20,585 nt of DNA from a virus. A program made the position numbers and the translations under genes. The stretch is from positions 1 through 20,585 of the IMG/VR virus record IMGVR_UViG_3300002529_000007. One strand, given 5' to 3'. Under the pieces are notes generated by a model, which saw only the letters and a program-made list of their open reading frames with translations, was not told where the DNA came from and did no database searches. This document shows positions 1 to 6,067 of the stretch, piece after piece. How positions within the stretch are numbered: position 1 is the stretch's first letter; the number at the start of each line of letters is the position of its first letter.

Positions 1-172
1 CCCACACGTCCGAGCTGATGACGCTTGACCGACCCTCTTCCTCGTTGCCAAGCGGCTTGCCAAGGTAGTAATCCATCGCACGCGCCTGCTCTTCGGCCGT
101 CTCCGGGCGCGCTGCGCGTGACTCCTGATGCTCAATGAATGAGCGCAGGAGGTCGTCGTCCATCTTGGGCAT
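1..172 (-). CDS. Phage portal protein, N-terminal fragment (runs off left edge)
   Basis: Only the first 57 codons are inside the window, read from the ATG at 172. The fragment begins MPKMDDDLLRSF and contains YYLGKPLGNEEEGRSS followed by VISSDVW. This resembles the N-terminus of P22-type portal proteins, where a YYxGxPxGNEExGRS stretch precedes a conserved S-x-D-V segment. The portal is the dodecameric ring at the head vertex through which DNA is packaged. Its place directly after the terminase genes supports the call. The start overlaps the stop of the upstream gene by one base (TGATG), so translation is probably coupled. Size and C-terminal domains cannot be judged from this fragment. Confidence 0.75.
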   Translation of the reverse strand, partial: MPKMDDDLLRSFIEHQESRAARPETAEEQARAMDYYLGKPLGNEEEGRSSVISSDVW

Positions 173-459
173 CAATCAGCCTTTGGCTTGCGGCCGCGTT
201 TTGGCTTCGGGTCGGCCTGTTCTGGCGTCTCACCAATCGTGAAAACACGATCAAGATCAACCGCAGGCGCATCATCAGGAGCGTGCCAAACAGCGGGCTC
301 CACGTACACCATGGCCACGCCTGCCGCCTGCTCAGCACGCAATGCGTTAATCATGTCCACGATGCCAGGTAGCCCCATGGACTCAGCCTCGTCATCAGGC
401 AGCAAACGCAGCGGCTCGGCCTCTGCTGCCAGGGCCGCGATTTGGTCTTCGATGGTCAT
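172..459 (-). CDS. Small phage protein between terminase and portal, basic tail
   Basis: This 95-residue protein has no enzyme motif that I recognise. It is acidic and alanine-rich over the first 50 residues, with PDDEAESMGLPGIVDMINALRAEQ as two likely short helices (described here only as a pattern), and it ends in a lysine/arginine tail, KPKRGRKPKAD. That tail resembles an AT-hook and could touch DNA. The ATG at 459 overlaps the terminase stop by four bases (ATGA), and its own stop touches the portal start. A gene in this slot is often a packaging or head-assembly accessory, but that role is inference from position only. Confidence 0.75.
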   Translation of the reverse strand: MTIEDQIAALAAEAEPLRLLPDDEAESMGLPGIVDMINALRAEQAAGVAMVYVEPAVWHAPDDAPAVDLDRVFTIGETPEQADPKPKRGRKPKAD

Positions 460-1769
460 CTAACGAATTTCCGTTGAATCTTCGGGAGCGGCTGAAGCGC
501 TCTCGGGGGCTCATAAACAATGCACATCAAGCCGAACGAGTCAGCCCCGTGGCTTGACCAATCGTGTTCGGGACCTAAGCCGATGCCGCGAACCTCGTCG
601 CGCTTCTCGTGATACCAACCAAGCGCAGCGCGCCCAGCTTCTGTTGTCGCCTCATTGAAGCGAATGGCCGGGAACAGCCTGCGAGCCGCCTCAACGCGGG
701 ATTTCGCAGCGCCTTTGCCCTGGTTCGGCACCACTTCAACCTCGTAGCCGGCTGCCTTGAAAGCCTTCTCATACGAGGTGTCATTAACCTTGTCTTGCTG
801 GCTGCCATCGTGAGGCAGCCACACCTTGCACTTGGCGGGTTTGTAGCCGCGCTCGTTGAGCCATTCGAGGTGGGCCGCCATTGGCTGGCCCTGCGTCTCG
901 TAGTAGTCCAGAACCCGCACCTCAAGCCCGACGAACTGCGCGGCCCAGATGGTGAAAGCGTCAGCCCTTGCGCCAGTGCCGCCAATGTCCACAAACAACC
1001 GGATCGTTAGCAGTGGATCGGCAGGCACAAAGCCAATCCGGCCCTCTGCCTTCGCCCTGGTGAGGTCGCCAGCCCAATAAGCGCCTTCGACCACCGTGGC
1101 GTATTCGCCTTCCCAAATGTGCCCGTACTGGTCGGGCCGTTCAATCAAATCTGTCTGCCGGTCCCGCTCCAGCTTTGCCGGGAACTTCGGGTTGTCGCGC
1201 CAGTTCAGGTCAACAATCTTGACCCTCTCACTCTTCGACTGACTAAACCGCTTCTCAACTGCTGCCGTCTTGCGCTTTGGGTTCCATGTCACCCAAAGTT
1301 CTGCACTCCAACCATCGCCCTCTTCACGCAGCGTTGGTATCAGCGTCGTAAACGCCTCATCTGTGACTGGCTCGGCCTCATCAACCCAGCACAGGAGCAA
1401 ACGCCCCTTCGATTTGATGCTGGCGATGTTCCGATCCAAGCCGGCGAACGCAAACGATATGCGCCCGTCTCGGCTCTTGATGTACTTGTCGCCAATCTCG
1501 TAGTACGCCGCGAGGAATGGCTCGTCCTCAATGGACCGCTTAACCTCTTCGAGGCTCGAATCCTCCAGCGAGTTCATGAACTGGCGAGCGCACAGGATGA
1601 TTCCGCTTATGCCTGCGTTGCCAAAGATGTAGCCTTTGACTGCCGCCATCTTGGCAAAGCTGCGAGTCTTCGCCGAACCCCGGCCACCCTTTGCGCCCCT
1701 GACATCAGCCTCACCCTCGAAAACAGGGATCAGCTTGTCGGGGATTTCAACCCGGACTGTTGCTACCAC
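456..1769 (-). CDS. terL: Terminase large subunit (packaging ATPase/nuclease)
   Basis: This 437-residue protein is the motor that cuts concatemeric phage DNA and pumps it into the prohead. The N-terminal ATPase has a Walker A loop GGRGSAKTRS at residues 28-37, a Walker B LLLCWVDEAE at 124-133 and a coupling motif TWNP at 161-164. The C-terminal RNase H-like nuclease begins at LFVDIGGTG (D261), has a second acidic site near D288, and ends with HDWSSHGADSFG (D403/D410). This order and length fit the Terminase_3/PBSX-type family. The start is GTG at 1769, with GAGGG just upstream, and it overlaps the small-subunit gene by 23 bases. All expected catalytic acids appear present, so the enzyme looks intact. 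Confidence 0.95.
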   Translation of the reverse strand: MVATVRVEIPDKLIPVFEGEADVRGAKGGRGSAKTRSFAKMAAVKGYIFGNAGISGIILCARQFMNSLEDSSLEEVKRSIEDEPFLAAYYEIGDKYIKSRDGRISFAFAGLDRNIASIKSKGRLLLCWVDEAEPVTDEAFTTLIPTLREEGDGWSAELWVTWNPKRKTAAVEKRFSQSKSERVKIVDLNWRDNPKFPAKLERDRQTDLIERPDQYGHIWEGEYATVVEGAYWAGDLTRAKAEGRIGFVPADPLLTIRLFVDIGGTGARADAFTIWAAQFVGLEVRVLDYYETQGQPMAAHLEWLNERGYKPAKCKVWLPHDGSQQDKVNDTSYEKAFKAAGYEVEVVPNQGKGAAKSRVEAARRLFPAIRFNEATTEAGRAALGWYHEKRDEVRGIGLGPEHDWSSHGADSFGLMCIVYEPPRALQPLPKIQRKFVR

Positions 1770-2163
1770 TCGCCCTCATTGGCACCAGCTCAATGCGCCC
1801 AACAACTTCAATGCCGCCGCCATCCTTGCCGGTCAGCTCCACAGCCGACAGTTTCGGGTGGATGTAAGGCGCAGCATCCTTGGCGCACTCCTGGGCCATC
1901 CCGCGAAAGCGCAGCAACTCCTTGTACTGGTCGAACGCGTCGGGTATCTCTGCGCCAACTTGCATCAGGTTGCCAAGCACGCGGTGCGCCTCGGTGTGCG
2001 CGAACGTCATGTTGTCCAACATCACCTCAAGCGGCGTGAGCCCGGACTCCGCCGCCTTGTTGGCAACGTCGCGCGTCTTCTTGCTTGCGCTGCCAGGCTT
2101 GCGGCCCGCATTCTTTCGGGCGCCACCCCTACCGGTTGAATTTGTTTGATTGTTTTCAGACAT
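1747..2163 (-). CDS. terS: Terminase small subunit
   Basis: The protein is 138 residues from the ATG at 2163, which is preceded by AAGGGAAGG at good spacing. An in-frame start 72 bases upstream has no such site and was not used. The N-terminus is Asn/Ser rich and then carries GRGGARKNAGRKPGS, a basic motif common at the front of small terminase subunits. The remainder is predicted helical and ends with a short beta-like segment (GGIEVVGRIELV). The small subunit recognises the packaging site and recruits TerL to it. Position directly upstream of TerL, with overlapping frames, is the strongest evidence. A DNA-binding HTH is not obvious by eye. Confidence 0.85.
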   Translation of the reverse strand: MSENNQTNSTGRGGARKNAGRKPGSASKKTRDVANKAAESGLTPLEVMLDNMTFAHTEAHRVLGNLMQVGAEIPDAFDQYKELLRFRGMAQECAKDAAPYIHPKLSAVELTGKDGGGIEVVGRIELVPMRASGSNSPG

Positions 2164-2370
2164 GGCGCCTTCCCTTGCGGGGTCCGGTGCTGTTGATGAT
2201 TGCCCCGCCTGCCGCGCCATAAAACCGGGGAGCACCGGGAAAGGTGGCGCTTACCAAAGCATCGGGGCATGCTGCTGATTCGCTCAGTCAGCTCGCGGTG
2301 TAGGTGGCCCGGACGTGCTATCGCTAGGTACAGCAGGTGCGATTGGTCGAAAGACGCCGGGCCGAAACGC
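2164..2370 (-). promoter_or_regulatory. Late leader region (presumed late promoter and antiterminator target)
   Basis: These roughly 200 bases between the terminator and terS hold no convincing gene. By analogy with lambdoid phages the late promoter and Q-utilisation site should lie at or before the terminator. I could not find a promoter with both elements near consensus; TCGACC (2350-2345) followed by a TAGCGAT-like element is only a weak candidate. The region is rich in inverted repeats. The assignment rests on position between a Q-like gene and the first late gene. Confidence 0.35.
2184..2238 (-). other. Interrupted inverted repeat in the terS leader
   Basis: CCGGTGCT (2184-2191) pairs with AGCACCGG (2231-2238), and inside it CCCCG (2203-2207) pairs with CGGGG (2226-2230). 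On one side the two arms are contiguous; the other side has an 11-base bulge. The element lies 21 bases upstream of the terS start codon. It could be an RNA hairpin in the late leader or part of a packaging (cos/pac) site, which often sits beside terS. Which of these applies cannot be settled from sequence alone. Confidence 0.5.
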
Positions 2371-2404
2371 AAAAAAGCCACCGAGATTGCTCATGGTGGC
2401 TTTT
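2371..2404 (-). terminator. Rho-independent terminator after the Q-like gene
   Basis: GCCACC (2377-2382) and GGTGGC (2395-2400) form a stem extended by A/T pairs to about 10 bp, with a 12-base loop. On the minus strand it ends in TTTTTT. It starts 13 bases after the stop of the Q-like gene and lies upstream of terS, which is where lambda places tR'. On the plus strand only TTTT follows the stem, so it may work weakly in both directions. Confidence 0.8.
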
Positions 2405-2416
2405 GTTCAGGCGAGT

Positions 2417-2818
2417 TTATCCCGCTTGGCCCGCATAGTACAACGCTTCAGTCTGGTCTGCAAGCTCTTTTTTCACCATTTCGCGCCAAAGTGCTTCCTT
2501 GGCTTCCTTGATGACCTTGACGGCATCCTCGCTGGGTATGCGAGCAGATCGCCACACGCGGACGGAACAGAGGTTGCGGGCCTCCATGGACAGCGCGGCT
2601 TGGTAGAGGTGCGGCAGGCGTTCGATCACCTCCCCCACCGCCTTGGCTGTGCTGATGTCTGCGGCTGCGTCCAATGCACCATTGGTGTCATCGTACTGCC
2701 TGCTGGCGCGGTAGAGGCTGCACCCTGGGGCGACACCGGGATAGCCGCCCGCTTGGCGAACACTGCTGGCCCATGAGTGCCACATCTTCAACCACTCATC
2801 GACCTGTGGTTCGATCAT
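2417..2818 (-). CDS. Candidate late antiterminator (Q-like)
   Basis: The protein is 133 residues from the ATG at 2818. That ATG overlaps the stop of the HNH gene (ATGA) and has GGAG about 8 bases upstream; an ATG at 2824 sits too close to that GGAG. The middle contains a VIERLP-x-LYQAAL segment followed by C-x-VRVWRSARI and a long basic/acidic helix (EDAVKVIKEAKEAL). This pattern resembles phage Q-like antiterminators, whose sigma-region-4-like HTH has LP--H/Y--AL, then W-x-x-x-A/RI. Such proteins modify RNA polymerase at the late promoter so that it reads through the terminator. Last-early-gene position, followed by a terminator and the terminase operon, fits well. Family membership is inferred from pattern and context. 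Confidence 0.6.
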   Translation of the reverse strand: MIEPQVDEWLKMWHSWASSVRQAGGYPGVAPGCSLYRASRQYDDTNGALDAAADISTAKAVGEVIERLPHLYQAALSMEARNLCSVRVWRSARIPSEDAVKVIKEAKEALWREMVKKELADQTEALYYAGQAG

Positions 2819-3105
2819 ACGCATGTCTCCATCAGTTGCTTTGTCATGGCCAGTAAGTCGGCCTCGGTGAATCCGTGGTGTCTGGGGAATGCCTTTGTGC
2901 CAAGCCCATGCACCCCGGTGGCGCCTTGGTGGTGCTCCCAGCACAAAGGGATCAGCGTCTGGTAACCGCCCTTGCCCCAGCCTTGGCCTGCGCGCAGGTG
3001 GTGCAGTTCGACCGGGCCGGGTTCATGCGGCCCATGGATGCGCAGGCAGGCCATGCAGCCCATCAGGGCGAGGCGCGCTTTGTGTTGTTGCTCAGCTTTG
3101 GACAT
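2815..3105 (-). CDS. HNH nuclease, Ref-like
   Basis: A 96-residue protein with a compact HNH/beta-beta-alpha-metal fold: a CxxC pair (C17, C20), a paired histidine ELHHLR (H35, H36), and IPLCWEHHQG (C55, H58, H59), followed by GVHGLG and HHGFTEADLL. The last two elements are typical of Ref-type proteins; P1 Ref is a RecA-dependent nuclease that cuts at displacement loops. Here only the nuclease half is present, without the long disordered N-terminus of P1 Ref. The start overlaps the VRR-NUC gene by 14 bases. A role in recombination or branched-DNA trimming is plausible. Confidence 0.8.
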   Translation of the reverse strand: MSKAEQQHKARLALMGCMACLRIHGPHEPGPVELHHLRAGQGWGKGGYQTLIPLCWEHHQGATGVHGLGTKAFPRHHGFTEADLLAMTKQLMETCV

Positions 3106-3391
3106 TGCAGGCCCTCGCCGCGCGGATCGCGCCCTCGATGTCGGTCACGATGGCCACGGGCCCACCAGTCCAGGCGCCGTGCCACACCAATTGATCCTCG
3201 GTAAGGCGGCGTTTGGATGGGCACTTGGTGCCGTCCTTCACCTCCATGAGCAATGTCTGCCCATAGGCGCCCACCAGCAGATCAGGCACACCATCACCCA
3301 CGGCAGCCAGGCTCTGGACGGTGCACCCGATTTGCCGCAGGGCTTTGACGATGGCGGTTTGATTTGCGTCAATCTTGGCTGCCCTTCTCAT
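3092..3391 (-). CDS. VRR-NUC domain nuclease
   Basis: This 99-residue protein is a minimal PD-(D/E)XK nuclease. It has GDGVPDLLVG (catalytic D37), LLMEVKDG (E50 and K52, the E-x-K element) and TEDQLVWHG (Q67). VRR-NUC proteins in phages act on branched DNA such as Holliday junctions and may replace a RusA-type resolvase in this position of the nin region. The ATG at 3391 forms an ATGA junction with the stop of the tiny upstream gene, which decides the start over several upstream in-frame codons. It lies next to NinB and an HNH nuclease, consistent with a recombination cluster. Confidence 0.88.
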   Translation of the reverse strand: MRRAAKIDANQTAIVKALRQIGCTVQSLAAVGDGVPDLLVGAYGQTLLMEVKDGTKCPSKRRLTEDQLVWHGAWTGGPVAIVTDIEGAIRAARACNVQS

Positions 3392-3483
3392 TCGCTGCAC
3401 CCCGCATAGACAAGGCACAGGCCGGCAACAAAATCCCTCGTGAGGATCAGGGCAAAGCCGGCGATGATTAAGTACGATTTCAT
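3388..3483 (-). CDS. 31-residue membrane peptide
   Basis: The reading frame is M-K-S-Y-L-I-I-A-G-F-A-L-I-L, then TRDFVAGLCLVYAGCSE. Residues 4-14 and 20-27 are hydrophobic, giving either one kinked helix or a short signal-anchor. Its ATG overlaps the stop of the upstream HEXXH gene by four bases, and its TGA overlaps the ATG of the VRR-NUC gene in the same way. It therefore fills the gap exactly and is very likely translated. No function is known to me. Confidence 0.6.
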   Translation of the reverse strand: MKSYLIIAGFALILTRDFVAGLCLVYAGCSE

Positions 3484-3869
3484 GCATTGCCTTTCGTCTG
3501 CTCGACAAACGACCACATGAGTTGCTGGCTGATCCATTGGATGGAATACGCCTCAAACTCCGAGCCCGGCCTGCGCTCGTCCATGATGTCGTCGCGGGCG
3601 GTCTGGTAGACGTGCACGGCCTCATGGATCAGCAGACCGGCAACCTCAATGGGGTTGCGTCCTTGCCAGTCATCCATAGTCACGACGCATGCGTATTGCC
3701 CGTCACCCTGCCGATTGACGTGTGTGGTTGCGCCAGCGCCCGGGTTGATGAAGCTGCCGTGATCTTCCGTAGGGATGCCGCAATCGGCCATTGCTTTATG
3801 AAATGCCTTTTCCGTGAGGCATAGGCAAAGACGCGGACCCATAACAAGTGAGCGATCAAGCCACTGCAT
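3480..3869 (-). CDS. HEXXH-motif putative metallopeptidase-like phage protein
   Basis: This 129-residue protein contains LLIHEAVHVYQ with the zinc motif HEAVH at residues 82-86. About 20 residues later comes EFEAYSIQW, which could supply a glutamate as third zinc ligand, as in gluzincins. No signal peptide or membrane segment is evident, so it should act in the cytoplasm. Upstream residues 40-68 look like a beta-rich region (INPGAGATTHV, QYACVVTMDD). It sits between small nin-region genes rather than lysis genes. Either it cleaves a host or phage protein, or the fold is used structurally. The start at 3869 overlaps the upstream TAA by one base. Confidence 0.7.
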   Translation of the reverse strand: MQWLDRSLVMGPRLCLCLTEKAFHKAMADCGIPTEDHGSFINPGAGATTHVNRQGDGQYACVVTMDDWQGRNPIEVAGLLIHEAVHVYQTARDDIMDERRPGSEFEAYSIQWISQQLMWSFVEQTKGNA

Positions 3870-4048
3870 TAGTGAACCCCCATGGATGGCAGCGGGTGGT
3901 CAGCGTCGTAGATCCCCGTGTGAACGATTTCGCCATCCAGGCGCCAGCCGTTGGCATTGCAGATCTCCTCGGCCTCCGCCCACGTCGCAGCCTCTAGCAC
4001 TTCGGAGTACTCGCCGTCATTCTCGAATCTGGTTGCTGCGTAGTTCAT
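3869..4048 (-). CDS. Small phage protein, unknown function
   Basis: The protein has 59 residues from the ATG at 4048, which overlaps the NinB stop as ATGA. It reads as a small alpha/beta domain: NYAATRFENDGEYSEV is probably two strands, TWAEAEEICNANGW is a helix, and RLDGEIVH a further strand. I do not recognise a catalytic motif. Small proteins of this shape occur in nin regions of betaproteobacterial phages. Longer in-frame starts upstream would run deep into NinB and are unlikely. Confidence 0.65.
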   Translation of the reverse strand: MNYAATRFENDGEYSEVLEAATWAEAEEICNANGWRLDGEIVHTGIYDADHPLPSMGVH

Positions 4049-4449
4049 GCGTGCTCTACCTCCGGCGCAGTGAAGCGCACACCCTTGTCTACCCCGAAGG
4101 CACTCATCAGCTCCATGAGGTCGGTCATTTCGCGTACGGTCATCTTTGACGTGCTTTGCCCGATCACCACGAAGTCGCCGTGCAGGCCGGGCACCACGTC
4201 CTGCTTCTTCAGGCTGGCAGAGAACACGCACTTCCAGGCGTCGGGCGTCAACTTCTTGCCGTACCAGTCCACCTGGCGGCTGATGTCGGCGAGCATTGCC
4301 CACATGCGGGCGTTCTGCTCAAGGGAACGGGTGCGCTCCTTGACTTCGACCACCATGGGCTGTCCGGCCATCAGGTGCGCTTTGACTTGGAGCCACAGGG
4401 CCTGGTATGCCTGGTGGCCCTGCTGTGCGTTATGCAGGATGACTTTCAT
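4045..4449 (-). CDS. ninB: NinB / Orf-type recombination mediator
   Basis: This 134-residue protein matches the lambda NinB (Orf) family well. Hallmarks are TRSLEQNARMWAMLADIS, then QVDWYGKKLTPDAWK, SASLKKQ, VVPGL-G-FVV and GQSTSKMTVREM, with a C-terminal helix MELMSAFGVDKG. Lambda Orf replaces RecFOR in loading recombinase onto SSB-coated single strands. Length is close to the family norm (about 146). It should cooperate with the Bet and Exo proteins encoded on the other arm of this phage. Start and stop overlap neighbours by four bases each. Confidence 0.93.
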   Translation of the reverse strand: MKVILHNAQQGHQAYQALWLQVKAHLMAGQPMVVEVKERTRSLEQNARMWAMLADISRQVDWYGKKLTPDAWKCVFSASLKKQDVVPGLHGDFVVIGQSTSKMTVREMTDLMELMSAFGVDKGVRFTAPEVEHA

Positions 4450-4697
4450 GCTCGCCCCTCAATCCAAGAAATCCGCTTCTTCGCCACATCCTCGGGCGCG
4501 TTGCTGCGCTTGGGGCACACCCGCTCAATGGTTGGGCTCTTGAAGGCATAGCCGCGCCGGTCCACCTTGCAGCTAATCAGGCCCTCGGTGCGCAGACGTG
4601 AGCCGCGCAGGTCCATGTGATTGCAAGATGCGCAGGTGTTCAGCCACTTGCAGTTGGGGGCGGTGTGCTGGTCGCTGCCACAGAGAGTGCACCTCAT
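4446..4697 (-). CDS. Zinc-knuckle protein
   Basis: An 83-residue protein that opens with C3-x2-C6-x4-H11-x4-C16, the exact spacing of a CCHC zinc knuckle. It is followed by a second CxxC (C22, C25) and two more cysteines (C43, C61) that could complete a second zinc site with the LRTEGLISCKV segment. Zinc knuckles usually bind single-stranded nucleic acid. It lies immediately upstream of NinB in the operon with ATGA overlaps on both sides, so a role near single-stranded DNA or RNA is reasonable but unproven. Confidence 0.75.
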   Translation of the reverse strand: MRCTLCGSDQHTAPNCKWLNTCASCNHMDLRGSRLRTEGLISCKVDRRGYAFKSPTIERVCPKRSNAPEDVAKKRISWIEGRA

Positions 4698-4918
4698 ACG
4701 TCCCCCAACATTCCCGCCTTCATGGCGATTACCACAGCCTGCGTGGTCGTCTTGGCGCCAAGGCGAAACTTCACGTCAGACAGGAATGCGTCCACCGTGC
4801 AGGCATTGATACCCATGGCCGCTGCGGATTCCTCGCGACTCATGCCCATTGCTGCGTTGCGCAATACATCCTTCTGACGCTTGGTGGGCGGTGATTGGGT
4901 CTTGGTGGGGAAGCTCAT
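4694..4918 (-). CDS. Stand-alone LuxR-type HTH protein (second of a tandem pair)
   Basis: The protein is 74 residues and consists almost wholly of a LuxR/GerE HTH: PPTKRQKDVLRNAAMGMS, then REESAAAMGINACTVDAF (recognition region), LSDVKFRLGAKTTTQAVV and IAMKAGML. No receiver or ligand-binding domain is attached. The ATG at 4918 forms an ATGA junction with the previous gene, which has the same architecture. It probably binds DNA as a dimer and regulates phage or host transcription; the target is unknown. Confidence 0.8.
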   Translation of the reverse strand: MSFPTKTQSPPTKRQKDVLRNAAMGMSREESAAAMGINACTVDAFLSDVKFRLGAKTTTQAVVIAMKAGMLGDV

Positions 4919-5130
4919 ACGTGGACACCCGCCAGCATGCCCAGGCGCTCGGCCCGCAAGATCACCTCGCAGAAATCGCCCTTGGCCTGGAACTTGACCC
5001 GGATCTCGCTTGAGATGTCTTTGATGCGGTCGTACGACAATCCCATTTCCCGGGCGATGCACTTGTTTGTCAGGCCGGTGGCCTTCAGGCGCAGAACATC
5101 GCTTTGGCGGTCGGTAAGGCTTGGCTTCAT
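4915..5130 (-). CDS. Stand-alone LuxR-type HTH protein (first of a tandem pair)
   Basis: A 71-residue protein made of a single LuxR/GerE domain: LTDRQSDVLRLKATGLTNK, then CIAREMGLSYDRIKDI, SSEIRVKFQAKGDFCEVILRAERLGML without any sensory domain. Its scanner and recognition helices match those of the next gene only loosely, so the two are diverged paralogues rather than a recent copy. Both ends overlap neighbours as ATGA. The residues expected in the GerE hydrophobic core (L, V, G, I at the usual places) are kept, so it should fold. Confidence 0.8.
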   Translation of the reverse strand: MKPSLTDRQSDVLRLKATGLTNKCIAREMGLSYDRIKDISSEIRVKFQAKGDFCEVILRAERLGMLAGVHV

Positions 5131-5450
5131 GCGTGCACCCCCACCAGGCGGGCAACGCGCTCAGCCACGCGAAAGATGCTTTGAACCTTCATATACTCGG
5201 GCGGCAGTTCGCGGGATGGTGTGGTGAGTTCCCAGGTCACGACAGCGCGATAGCCCTCACCCTGGTAGCGCAGCGCCGAACCTTCTTCAGCCATCGCAAA
5301 AAGGTGGGAGGTTGTGCCGCGCACTGAAATGCCGGACTTGGCGGCGATCTCGGTAGCCCTTGCCGGGCGGCCAATGCTGTTCATGGCCGATGCAATTTCC
5401 TTGCGGGAGGCATCCCTGGCGCGTTGGAGGCGTTCTTCGTTCTTGGTCAT
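5127..5450 (-). CDS. Putative winged-helix DNA-binding protein
   Basis: This 107-residue protein has a winged-HTH look. A first helix is at RARDASRKEIASAMNS, followed by GRPARATEIAAKSGISVRGT (HTH) and a recognition helix TSHLFAMAEEG. A two-strand wing follows (ALRYQGEGYRAVVTWEL). The tail has a further helix (RVAERVARLVG). This arrangement resembles MarR/IclR-type or phage replication-control domains. It is the third consecutive small DNA-binding protein in this block. ATGA overlaps connect it to both neighbours. Confidence 0.7.
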   Translation of the reverse strand: MTKNEERLQRARDASRKEIASAMNSIGRPARATEIAAKSGISVRGTTSHLFAMAEEGSALRYQGEGYRAVVTWELTTPSRELPPEYMKVQSIFRVAERVARLVGVHA

Positions 5451-6067
5451 GTCAGGTCTCCGGTTATGCCGTTCAGAGCTCGGGCGATCTGCGCAGCGTC
5501 GGCCACGTACAGCCCCGTGCGAATGACGCTCAGGCCGTTTTGGCGATCGAGCGCTTTGTTTGCGTTGTGGTTCTTGAGGTCACCCATGCTGGCAACGACA
5601 TGCTTTTTCTTGTCGAAGTCCCAGGCCACACAGCAATCAGAATGGCCACGGATCAAGCGGTGCTTGACCGCGATCTGGCGCACGAAATCAGCGGCGATCG
5701 CCTCGTTTTTGCAATCGCGCCCGGTAATGCGGTAAACCATGTAGCCTTCGCGCTCGATGAATGCTTGGCGCTTGGCATCCTTTGCCTTGTCTTGGTGCCG
5801 GGCTGCGCCGTCGCACTCAATGACGACCCCGGCAACCGGGTTGCAGAAGTCCGCGAAGAATGGGCCGATCGGAAATTGCGGGTAGAAAACCGCATCAACA
5901 GTTCGGATCTGCCCCCAGAGGTCGGACTCGATCGGCGACATGCGAGAGAAGCATTCCCACTCATACGGATCAACGCCCCACTCCGATCGGCCAGCGTCCA
6001 GAATCTCCGATCGGTAGGCGCGGTAGTGCTTCGCTGCCTCTTCAAAGCGCGTCAGTTCAGTTGTCAT
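5447..6067 (-). CDS. PD-(D/E)XK endonuclease-like protein (DUF559/Vsr-like)
   Basis: This 206-residue protein has the layout of small PD-(D/E)XK nucleases related to DUF559 and Vsr: SPIESDLW (E47), FYPQFPIGPFFADF (D73), GVVIECDG (E84/D86), and then KDAKRQAFIEREGYMVYRITG. That last segment is the helix-strand that closes the core. Typical DUF559 proteins have K in the E-x-K position; here it is E-C-D, as in many family members. A C-terminal 80 residues (from AVKHRLIRG) are outside the core and unassigned. It overlaps the helicase gene by 11 bases. It may nick or process phage DNA during replication or recombination, or attack host DNA. Confidence 0.78.
   Translation of the reverse strand: MTTELTRFEEAAKHYRAYRSEILDAGRSEWGVDPYEWECFSRMSPIESDLWGQIRTVDAVFYPQFPIGPFFADFCNPVAGVVIECDGAARHQDKAKDAKRQAFIEREGYMVYRITGRDCKNEAIAADFVRQIAVKHRLIRGHSDCCVAWDFDKKKHVVASMGDLKNHNANKALDRQNGLSVIRTGLYVADAAQIARALNGITGDLT

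Noticed and set aside
1119-2039. Long rightward open frame (about 306 codons) opposite the terminase genes
   Set aside because: It is antisense to the well-supported terL and terS genes, lacks a ribosome site and has low-complexity, Arg/Pro/Ser-rich composition typical of a GC-rich shadow frame.
2240-2370. Possible tRNA gene in the late leader
   Set aside because: Some inverted repeats are present, but no cloverleaf with a T-loop (GGTTCGA-type) or an acceptor stem could be assembled on either strand.
2819-2944. Longer N-terminus for the Q-like protein
   Set aside because: It would overlap the HNH gene extensively; the ATG at 2818 has an ATGA junction and a correctly spaced GGAG.
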